This document shows positions 27,437 through 35,118 of a stretch of DNA of 52,551 nt, one piece after another; position 1 is the stretch's first letter, and the number at the start of each line of letters is the position of its first letter. Both the position numbers and the translations under genes were made by a program. A model generated the notes under the pieces. That model was given only the letters and a program-made list of their open reading frames with translations. It did not search any database and was not told the DNA's origin. This DNA is from Actinomycetes bacterium (GTDB taxonomy: Bacteria; Actinomycetota; Acidimicrobiia; Acidimicrobiales; RAAP-2), in assembly GCA_021822565.1 (NCBI GenBank), contig JAKAQM010000005.1, forward strand, positions 1-52,551, in the 5' to 3' direction.

Positions 27437-28992
27437 GCACGCCTGTGGGACCGGCCGGCACGCCTGCGCCCACCACCGTCCGCTCGCTGCTCTCCACCGG
27501 GCACGCAGCAGCGCTCGTCACGGTCGACGGCGAGGTGCTCGACCACTCCTCGCTCAGCGCGGAGGTGGACCGGCTGAGCGAGTCCCTGAGGGGCGCCGGG
27601 ATCGGCCCGGGCGACCGAGTCGCCATCGTGCTGCCGAACGGGCCGGAGATGGCCCTCGCACTGCTCGCCGTCATGTCCTCGGCATGCGCAGCGCCGTTGA
27701 ACCCCAAGTACACGGCGGACGAGCTGGCGTTCTACCTCGGGGACCTCGAGCCCGCGGCGCTGCTGACGCTCGAAGGGCACTCCCCGGAGGGCGCATCGGC
27801 AGCGAGCGACATGCTCTCGATCCGCATCGCGGGACGGGGTCTCCGCCTCGACATGCTCACCGACGGCGCGGCGGGGCCCGGCGCGCGGGCCGCGGCAGGG
27901 CGCAGCCCGGGGCCCAATGCGGCGAGCAGCCCGGGGCCCGAGGACGAGGCGCTCGTGCTGCACACCTCGGGTACGACCTCACGGCCCAAGCTCGTCCCTC
28001 TCCTCCAGCGCAACCTCGCAGCGTCGGCGCGGAACATCGCATCCTCGCTCGAGCTCGGCCCGCCCGACCGCTCGCTCAACGTGATGCCGCTCTTCCACAT
28101 CCACGGCATCATGGCCGGCCTGCTCGCGCCGCTCTTCGCGGGCGGCTCCGTGGTCGCCACGCCCGGGTTCGACGCGTTCGCGTTCGGCCGCTGGCTGGAG
28201 GAGCTCCAGCCGACGTACTACTCGGCGGTGCCCACCATGCACCACCTGGTCCTCGCCCGGACCCGTCGCAGGGAGCACTGCACGCTGCGGTTCGTGCGCT
28301 CCTCATCGTCCGCGCTGGCGCGCCCGCTCTACGAGGGCCTGCGTGAGCTCTTCGGGGTCCCCGTGATCGAGGCCTACGGGATGACCGAGGCGTCCCACCA
28401 GATGACCACGAACCCGCTTCCGCCCCGTGAAGCCAAGCCGGGCTCGGTCGGGCTCCCGGCCGGGATCGAGGTGGCCATCGCCGCGACGACGGCCGACGCG
28501 CTCCTCGCACCGTCGACCCGTGGCGAGGTCGTCGTGCGGGGCCCGACCGTGATCGACGGCTACGCCGACAATCCGGAGGCGAACGCGACGGCGTTCTTCG
28601 ACGGCTGGTTCCGCACGGGTGACGAAGGGTACCTCGACGCGGACGGCTACCTGTTCCTCACCGGCCGGATCAAGGAGCAGATCAACAGGGGCGGCGAGAA
28701 GATCTCGCCCCTCGAGGTCGAAGAGGCGCTGCTCGGCCACCCCTCCGTCTCGGAAGCCGCGGTCTTCGCGATCCCCGATCCGAGGCTCGGCGAAGAGGTC
28801 GGAGCGGTCGTGGTCCCCGCAGGCGAGCCGGCGCCCACCGAGGCAGAGCTCCGCGAGTACCTGCGCGCGCGCCTCGCCGCCTTCAAGGTGCCGAGGACCA
28901 TCGTGGTGCGCACGGAGATCCCCAAGGGCCCCACGGGGAAGGTCCAGAGGGTCGGCATGGCGCAGCGGCTCGGGATCTGCCCGCCCACCTGA
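27433..28992 (+). CDS. AMP-dependent acyl-CoA synthetase/ligase
   Basis: LHTSGTTSRPKLVPL; YGMTEASHQMTTNPLPP; GRIKEQINRGGEKISPLEVEE; ATGA overlap with panE-like gene. Confidence 0.94.
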   Translation: MSTPVGPAGTPAPTTVRSLLSTGHAAALVTVDGEVLDHSSLSAEVDRLSESLRGAGIGPGDRVAIVLPNGPEMALALLAVMSSACAAPLNPKYTADELAFYLGDLEPAALLTLEGHSPEGASAASDMLSIRIAGRGLRLDMLTDGAAGPGARAAAGRSPGPNAASSPGPEDEALVLHTSGTTSRPKLVPLLQRNLAASARNIASSLELGPPDRSLNVMPLFHIHGIMAGLLAPLFAGGSVVATPGFDAFAFGRWLEELQPTYYSAVPTMHHLVLARTRRREHCTLRFVRSSSSALARPLYEGLRELFGVPVIEAYGMTEASHQMTTNPLPPREAKPGSVGLPAGIEVAIAATTADALLAPSTRGEVVVRGPTVIDGYADNPEANATAFFDGWFRTGDEGYLDADGYLFLTGRIKEQINRGGEKISPLEVEEALLGHPSVSEAAVFAIPDPRLGEEVGAVVVPAGEPAPTEAELREYLRARLAAFKVPRTIVVRTEIPKGPTGKVQRVGMAQRLGICPPT

Positions 28993-29060
28993 GTGCCCAG
29001 CCGGCCCCAGGACGGGTCCCGACTTCGAGCCGCGAGCGCTGGCTAAGCTGTCACGGTTCC

Positions 29061-29134
29061 GGGGCTATAGCTCAGTTGGTTAGAGCGCAGCACTGATAAT
29101 GCTGAGGTCCGTGGTTCAAGTCCACGTAGCCCCA
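29061..29134 (+). tRNA. tRNA-Ile (anticodon GAT)
   Basis: GGGGCTATAGCTCAGTTGGTTAGAGCGCAGCACTGATAATGCTGAGGTCCGTGGTTCAAGTCCACGTAGCCCCA. Confidence 0.97.
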
Positions 29135-29375
29135 CTCGGTTCTCCCTGGGCAGCGGCTCGATGTCGTACGACGGCGGTGTCGTGGGGATCGTGGTGGTCG
29201 CCGTGACCGTCATCGACGACAACGCGAGGAGGCAGACGCCGTCACCATGAGCGTCTCGGCCGTTGTCGACCAACATGTCGACCAGCATGTCGACCAGCAC
29301 CCCTGCTCGACCCGTCGCCCGTCGTCTCTTGGCTGGCGAAAAGAGCCAACACGAGGTTCGTGCTACACTGTGCTC

Positions 29376-29624
29376 GTGGTTCGACGGAATGTCACGATCA
29401 CCCTCGACGACGAGACTGCGAGGTGGGCTCGCGTCGAAGCGGCGAAGCACGACACGAGCGTCTCGCAGTTCGTCGGGCATCTGCTCCACGTGCGCATGGA
29501 GGAACAGCGAGGGTACGAGCAGGCAAGGCGCTCGTACCTGTCCCGATCTGCCCAGCCCCTGCGGCACCCGGACCAGTCCTATCCCCACCGCGACGAACTG
29601 CACGACCGTGCCGGTGTTCGTTGA
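29376..29624 (+). CDS. RHH (VapB-like) antitoxin
   Basis: VVRRNVTITLDDETARWARVEAAKHDTSVSQFVGHLLHVRM; overlaps downstream PIN gene. Confidence 0.85.
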   Translation: MVRRNVTITLDDETARWARVEAAKHDTSVSQFVGHLLHVRMEEQRGYEQARRSYLSRSAQPLRHPDQSYPHRDELHDRAGVR

Positions 29625-30045
29625 CACGAATGTCCTCGTCTACGCCCGCGACTCGTCCGAGCGCGCGAAGCACGTGCGGGCGCAGGAGTGGGTGCGAGCG
29701 CTCTGGGAGACGCGCGCCGGGCGGTTGAGTGCCCAGGTGCTGCACGAGTACTACGTGACCGTGACGCGCAAGCTCGTGCCCGGGCTGCCCATCGACGATG
29801 CCCGCCGCGACGTCCGGGACCTTTCGCAGTGGCGCCCGCTGTCGCTCGACGAGTCGATCCTCGAGCAAGCGTGGGCGGAACAGGACATCAGGTGCCTCTC
29901 GTTTTGGGATGCGCTGATCGTGGCGGCGGCGAAGCGGGCCGACTGCGATCACCTTCTCAGCGAAGACCTCCAGCACGGCCAGGACCTCGGCGGCGTCGTC
30001 GTCGTGGACCCGTTCCGCAGCGAACCGGACGACGTGCTCGTGTAG
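29608..30045 (+). CDS. PIN-domain toxin (VapC-like)
   Basis: VPVFVDTNVLVYARDSSERAKHVRAQEWV... IRCLSFWDALIVAAAKRADCDHLLSEDLQHGQ. Confidence 0.9.
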   Translation: MPVFVDTNVLVYARDSSERAKHVRAQEWVRALWETRAGRLSAQVLHEYYVTVTRKLVPGLPIDDARRDVRDLSQWRPLSLDESILEQAWAEQDIRCLSFWDALIVAAAKRADCDHLLSEDLQHGQDLGGVVVVDPFRSEPDDVLV

Positions 30046-30075
30046 CGCCCACGATGCGGGCGCCGCTTCCTCCGC

Positions 30076-30636
30076 TCAGCCGCGGTGAGCGAGCAGGCCG
30101 TTCAGCGCGAGGTCGAGCGCCCGCGAGGCCGCCGCAGCACGCTTGTCGGGTGCGGCGCCCATGATGACGCCCTTCGCCATGCCGAGCACCAACACGACGT
30201 CCTCGGGGGTGGCGTCCGCTCGGAGCGCTCCTGCGGCCTTGGCCCCGTCGAACCGGCCCTCGACCATCACGAGAAGCCGGCGCACCAGCTCGTAGGTCAC
30301 GGTCCCGGGCTGCTCGGCGCCGCTCGCCTCGTCGTCGATCAGCTGGAGGAGCGCGCCGCTGCGCACCATCGCCGAGACGAGGAGCTCCAGCAGATTGGCG
30401 AGCCCCTGAGCCCCCTCGGGCGCCGAGGTGGCTGCCTCCGCCTCCACCTCGTCGAGCACCTCCGCGGCGATCGCCCCGACGATCGCCATGCGGTCGGAGA
30501 AGTGCCGGTAGAGCGTCGCCTGCCCCACTCCGGCGCGCCGCGCGATCTCGTATAGGGGCACGTTCGGACGCTCGGAGAGCAGCTCGCGGGCCGCGTCGAG
30601 GAGCGCACGGTGGTTGCGCTCGACGTCGCTACGCAC
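30076..30636 (-). CDS. TetR-family regulator
   Basis: ALLDAARELLSERPNVPLYEIARRAGVGQATLYRHFSDRMAIVGAI; divergent from MFS; GTG start chosen, upstream starts possible. Confidence 0.88.
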   Translation of the reverse strand: MRSDVERNHRALLDAARELLSERPNVPLYEIARRAGVGQATLYRHFSDRMAIVGAIAAEVLDEVEAEAATSAPEGAQGLANLLELLVSAMVRSGALLQLIDDEASGAEQPGTVTYELVRRLLVMVEGRFDGAKAAGALRADATPEDVVLVLGMAKGVIMGAAPDKRAAAASRALDLALNGLLAHRG

Positions 30637-30729
30637 CGCCGAGCCGGACGACCCCTTCCCGGGCAGGGCACCGCCTGGCACGGCAGCGAGGCTACCGATC
30701 CCGGACACCTCGCTCCGAATGGACGACGA

Positions 30730-30760
30730 TGTCCGCGGAGTCGGTAGGCTGTTGCGGACA
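30730..30760. promoter_or_regulatory. candidate TetR operator: TGTCCGC-N17-GCGGACA
   Basis: 7-bp inverted repeat between divergent tetR and MFS genes. Confidence 0.4.
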
Positions 30761-30777
30761 ACACTCTCCGTTTCATC

Positions 30778-32469
30778 GTGACCGCCTCTGCGACACAAGG
30801 AGCGATGCCTGCCATGACCACCGCCATGACGACACCGTCGTCGAGCGCACCTGGGGCACAGGGGGACGAACGCCGGGGGCGCCGGGGGCGCCGGGGGCGC
30901 CGGGGGCGCCAGATGCGCGGGCATCCGTGGTGGGTGCTCACCAGCGTCGCCTTCGGGCTCGTGATGGTCGGCCTGGACGGGACCGTCGTGGCCGTCGCCA
31001 ACCCGGTCATCGCGCGGGACCTGCACACGACGGTCTCGCAGCTCCAGTGGATCACGAACGCCTACCTGCTCGTCCTGGCGGTAGGGCTCGTCTTCGGGGG
31101 CAAGCTCGGCGACCGCTTCGGCCGGCGGAAGATCTTCCTCACCGGCGTCGTGGGGTTCGCCCTGTCGTCGCTCGCCGTGGGGCTCGTGGGCACCACCGGC
31201 GGCGTGATCGCGTTCCGAGCGCTGCAGGGAGCGTTCGGCTCGCTGCTCATGCCCAACACCCTGGCGATCCTGCGGGCGACGTTCCCGAAGGAGAAGCTGA
31301 ACATGGCGATCGGCATCTGGGGAGGCGCGTCGGGTGTCTCGGTCGCCGCCGGGCCGATCGTGGGGGGAGTGCTCGTCCAGAACGTGAGCTGGGAGTCCGT
31401 CTTCTACCTGAACGTTCCCGTCGCGGCGGTCGCACTGGCGATCGGGCTCCTCGTCCTCGTGGAGAGCCGGGACGAGCGGCCCGCCAGGTTCGACCTCCCA
31501 GGCGTCGGGCTCCTCGGCGCGGGCCTCTTCGGGCTCGTCTTCGGCCTCATCAACGCCCAGACCTGGGGCTGGGCGAGCGCCGAGACGTTCGCCTTCCTCA
31601 TCGGGAGCATCGCCGTCCTCGGGGCGTTCGTGCTCGTGGAGCAGCGCGTCGCGTCGCCGCTCCTGCCCATGCGCCTCTTCGCCAACCGCTCGCTCAGCAT
31701 CGGCACGCTGGTCGTCGTGATCGGCTTCCTGTCGCTCTTCGGCGTCCTCTTCTTCCTCACCCTCTACCTGGAGAACGTCCACGGCTACAGCGCGGTCCAA
31801 GCCGGCGTCCGCCTGCTCCCGCTCACCGCCACCCTCATCGCGTCCGCCCCGCTCGGGGGCGTGCTGACCGAGCGAGCCGGAGCGCGCCTCACCATGTTCC
31901 TCGGCCTCGCGCTCATCGGCGCTGGGCTCCTCTGGCTCACCGCGCTCCACGCGGGCTCCGCCTACGGCTCGCTTTGGCCAGCGTTCGTGGTCGTCGGCGC
32001 GGGGCTCGGGTGCATGATCACGTCGAGCTCCGAGATCATCGTGGGGAACGCCCCGGTCGCGGACGCGGGCATCGCGGGAGGCGTGCAGTCGACGGCGACC
32101 CAGCTCGGCGGGGTCATGGGCACGGCGATCCTCGGCTCGATCCTCACCACGCACATCAGCTCCGTCCTCTTCTCGCGGCTCGTGTCCGCGGGCACCCCGG
32201 CGACGGTGGCGACCTCGCTCGACTCGCACGGGGCCGTCGAGCTCGCGGGCCAGGGGCTCGCGCCCCACCTCTCGGGGGCGCCCGCTGCGCTGCAGGCGTC
32301 CGTGACCACCGGCATGCACGCCGCGTTCGTGAGCGGGTTGCACACCTCCCTCACGGTCGGGGGCATCATCGCCCTCGCCGCGGCCCTCCTCGCCCTCGCC
32401 GCCCGTCCGGGCTCCGGCGCGCGCTCGGAGCCCGCAGCGCGCACAGAGCGCGCCCGCGTCGTGGCCTGA
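30778..32469 (+). CDS. MFS transporter (DHA2/EmrB-QacA-like)
   Basis: MVGLDGTVVAVANPVIARDLHTTVSQLQWITNAYLL; GGKLGDRFGRRKIF; about 14 TM; start may be ATG 30805. Confidence 0.92.
   Translation: MTASATQGAMPAMTTAMTTPSSSAPGAQGDERRGRRGRRGRRGRQMRGHPWWVLTSVAFGLVMVGLDGTVVAVANPVIARDLHTTVSQLQWITNAYLLVLAVGLVFGGKLGDRFGRRKIFLTGVVGFALSSLAVGLVGTTGGVIAFRALQGAFGSLLMPNTLAILRATFPKEKLNMAIGIWGGASGVSVAAGPIVGGVLVQNVSWESVFYLNVPVAAVALAIGLLVLVESRDERPARFDLPGVGLLGAGLFGLVFGLINAQTWGWASAETFAFLIGSIAVLGAFVLVEQRVASPLLPMRLFANRSLSIGTLVVVIGFLSLFGVLFFLTLYLENVHGYSAVQAGVRLLPLTATLIASAPLGGVLTERAGARLTMFLGLALIGAGLLWLTALHAGSAYGSLWPAFVVVGAGLGCMITSSSEIIVGNAPVADAGIAGGVQSTATQLGGVMGTAILGSILTTHISSVLFSRLVSAGTPATVATSLDSHGAVELAGQGLAPHLSGAPAALQASVTTGMHAAFVSGLHTSLTVGGIIALAAALLALAARPGSGARSEPAARTERARVVA
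30871..30906. repeat. 9-bp tandem repeat x4 (CGCCGGGGG) in the MFS N-terminus (RRG)n
   Basis: Read directly. Confidence 0.95.
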
Positions 32470-32492
32470 GCCCGCCAGGCCGTCCGCCGCCG

Positions 32493-33494
32493 TCAGGCAC
32501 CCTCCGGCGGACCCTCCGCGAGCGAGAAGACCGAGATGAGCTCGTACACGACGTGTGCGGCGGCGATCGCCGTGATCTCCGCATGGTCGTACGCCGGGGA
32601 CACCTCGACGACGTCGGCGCCCACCACCTGCAGGCCGGACATCAGGCGGACGAGCGCCAGGAGCTCCCGGCTGGAGAGCCCCCCGGGCTCGGGCGTGCCG
32701 GTCCCGGGCGCGTGCGCAGGGTCGAGCACGTCCACGTCGACGGAGACGTACACGGGCGCTGTCGCCACCCGCGCGTGCACCGCGTCCCCCACGGCTCGAA
32801 CCCCCAGGTCGGCGATGTCACCGGCGGAGATCACATGGAAGCCGAGACGCGCGTCGTCGGGCAGGTCCTGATCGCCGTACAACGAGGCACGCGTGCCAAG
32901 GTGCACGCACGACCCGGCCCGCAGCAGACCCTCCTCGGCGGCCCGGCGGAATGGCGTCCCGTGCGTCACCGGCGCGTCGAAGTAGGTGTCCCAGGTGTCG
33001 AGATGGGCGTCGAAGTGCACGACGGCGACGGGACCGAAGCGCCGGTGCAGCGAGCGCAGGATCGGGAGCGCGACCGTGTGGTCGCCCCCCAGCGCCACCG
33101 CACGTGGGGCCCGCTGGGCGAGCGCGTCGATGCCGGCCTCGATCTCCTTCACCGCCCGGTCGATGTCGAACGGGGTGATCGCCAGATCCGATGCATCTGC
33201 CACCTGGAACTTCGCGAACGGGGACACGCCGAGCGCAGGGTTGTACGGACGAAGGAGCCGCGAGCCCTGGCGGATCGCGCCGGGCCCGAACCTGGCCCCC
33301 GGGCGGTAGCTGGTGCCCGTGTCGAAGGGGAGCCCGACCACGGCGACGTCGGCGCGGCCCACACGATCGAGCTCCGGAAGCCGCGCGAAGGTCCCCAGGC
33401 CGGCGAAACGGGGCACGACGGTCGCGTCGACCGGCCCAAGGGGCGTCGCTCTTGCCTGTCGATCGCGGCGATCGTTCCCGTGCGAGCCCGGCAC
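32493..33494 (-). CDS. agmatinase/ureohydrolase family protein
   Basis: LGGDHTVALPIL; VVHFDAHLDTWD; SVDVDVLDPAHAPGTGTPEPGG metal motifs intact. Confidence 0.93.
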   Translation of the reverse strand: MPGSHGNDRRDRQARATPLGPVDATVVPRFAGLGTFARLPELDRVGRADVAVVGLPFDTGTSYRPGARFGPGAIRQGSRLLRPYNPALGVSPFAKFQVADASDLAITPFDIDRAVKEIEAGIDALAQRAPRAVALGGDHTVALPILRSLHRRFGPVAVVHFDAHLDTWDTYFDAPVTHGTPFRRAAEEGLLRAGSCVHLGTRASLYGDQDLPDDARLGFHVISAGDIADLGVRAVGDAVHARVATAPVYVSVDVDVLDPAHAPGTGTPEPGGLSSRELLALVRLMSGLQVVGADVVEVSPAYDHAEITAIAAAHVVYELISVFSLAEGPPEGA

Positions 33495-33579
33495 GCCTAC
33501 AACGGCCCTTCTGCGGTCATCACCAGCTCCTCAATGCGCGACCTGGCCCGAACGTGCGCGCCACGGGCTGCCCGTCCGC

Positions 33580-34869
33580 TCAGTACTCGTGCGTCACGAA
33601 GAGGGTCTGGGAGGGGAACCGGGTGATCACCCGCGGGCCGGCCTTCGTGACCACGATCTCCTCTTCGATGCGGGCGCTCGAGTACCCGTCGGTCGCCGGG
33701 CAGTAGGTCTCCAGGGCGAAGACCATCCCCTCCTTGATCTCCGAGGGGCTCTCGAGCGAGTTCAGCCTGCTGATGATCGGGCGCTCGTGCAGCGCAAGAC
33801 CCAGCCCGTGGCCGAACTCGAGCCCGAAGGCCTCCCGCTCGCTCGGAAGGCCGATCTCCTGGGCGGTGGGCCAGGACCTCGCGATCTCGTCGGTCGAGAC
33901 CCCCGGCTTCACGAGGTCGATGGCCGCGTCGATCCACTCGCGGGCCCGCCGGTACGCGTCCTCCTGCGCCTGCGTGGCCCGCCCGACGGCGAAGCAGCGG
34001 TAGTAGCACGTGCGGTAGCCGTTGAAGGCCTGCATGACGTCGAAGAAGGCGAGGTCCCCCGGCCTGATGATGCGGTCGGAGAAGTTGTGCGGATGGGGGA
34101 TGCAGCGCTCGCCGGAGACCGCGTTGACCGACTCGACGTCGTCGGAGCCGTGCCGGTAGAGGTAGTCGTTGACCAGGGCGACGATCTCGTTCTCCTTCAC
34201 TCCGGGCTCGAGCGCGTCGGCGACCTTCTGGTAGGCGCCGTCGACCATCGCCGCCGCGTGGGAGAGGAGCAGGATCTCGTCGGTGGACTTGATCTCGCGG
34301 GCGTCGAGCATCACCTGCTGGCCGTCGCGCACGTCGAGGCCCGCGGCCTGGAGCGCGAGCAAGGTGGCGACGTCGGCCGTGTCCACGCCCAGCGGTGCGT
34401 CGGCGACGCCCGCCTGGGCGAGCAGGTCCTTGACCTCTGCGACGAGCTTGTCGGTGATCCCCGCCCCTGGCGCGACCGCCCCGCGAAGCGTCGCGAACGC
34501 CCCGATCGACTTCTCGGGGTCGATCCAAGGGGCGTACAGGCGGTGGTGCACCGCAGCGGAGCCGAAGTCCCAGACATAGGGCTCCCCGTCGCGGGTGAGC
34601 AGCGTGTAGCGGACGAATTTGTCACGGCTCCATTCGCCGATGGCGGTCGAGGTGATGTAGCGCACGTTGTTCACGTCGAAGCACAGCAGCGCTCCCAGCT
34701 CGGAGCGGCGCAGCGCCTCCCGCGCCCGCTCGAGGCGGTAGGCGCGCAGACGCACGAATGTCACTCTCTGCTCGAAGTCGACCGCGTTCGACCCGTACTC
34801 GTAGATGCTCTGGCCCATGTCGTTGAACGACACGGTCGGCTCCCCTTGCCCTGGGCTGGCGTTGCTCAT
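33580..34869 (-). CDS. M24 (aminopeptidase P/creatinase) family protein with a Cys at a canonical metal-ligand position
   Basis: AFFDVMQAFNGYRTCYYRCFAVG; GLEFGHGLGLALHERP; FALETYCP; ARIEEEIVVT. Confidence 0.88.
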   Translation of the reverse strand: MSNASPGQGEPTVSFNDMGQSIYEYGSNAVDFEQRVTFVRLRAYRLERAREALRRSELGALLCFDVNNVRYITSTAIGEWSRDKFVRYTLLTRDGEPYVWDFGSAAVHHRLYAPWIDPEKSIGAFATLRGAVAPGAGITDKLVAEVKDLLAQAGVADAPLGVDTADVATLLALQAAGLDVRDGQQVMLDAREIKSTDEILLLSHAAAMVDGAYQKVADALEPGVKENEIVALVNDYLYRHGSDDVESVNAVSGERCIPHPHNFSDRIIRPGDLAFFDVMQAFNGYRTCYYRCFAVGRATQAQEDAYRRAREWIDAAIDLVKPGVSTDEIARSWPTAQEIGLPSEREAFGLEFGHGLGLALHERPIISRLNSLESPSEIKEGMVFALETYCPATDGYSSARIEEEIVVTKAGPRVITRFPSQTLFVTHEY

Positions 34870-34946
34870 CTCTTCTGCCTCCTCGTCTGCCCCCCAGTCT
34901 GCGGCGCCTCTCACCAGACGTCCAGTGCACCCAGCCTCGCACAGAG

Positions 34947-34978
34947 CGCGGAACGTCCCTGTCCAGGGACGTTCCGCG
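34947..34978. promoter_or_regulatory. 32-bp palindrome CGCGGAACGTCCCTG-TC-CAGGGACGTTCCGCG
   Basis: 15-bp perfect arms between divergent M24 and dnaE genes; followed by CCCTGGCCAGGGACGT. Confidence 0.85.
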
Positions 34979-35118
34979 AATCCCCTGGCCAGGGACGTGC
35001 GCGATTGCGGACGAGGACGCGGCGGCCTGGCAGGATGGACCCTCGCGGACTGGAGCGACGTGCGTGGGCGCTCGCGGCCTCGAGGTGTCCGCGAGCAGAG
35101 AGGAAGGCCCGGCAGCTC

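Noticed and set aside
30076-32343. 755-aa minus-strand ORF
   Set aside because: Only the TetR part (30076-30636) is protein-like; the remainder is antisense of the MFS gene
34947-34978. LexA box upstream of dnaE
   Set aside because: GAAC and GTTC arms are separated by far more than 4 nt; does not fit CGAAC-N4-GTTCG
33313-35118. N-terminal extension of the dnaE ORF (1807 aa)
   Set aside because: Antisense to the M24 gene and low-complexity; DnaE homology starts at 35119 with the PHP domain
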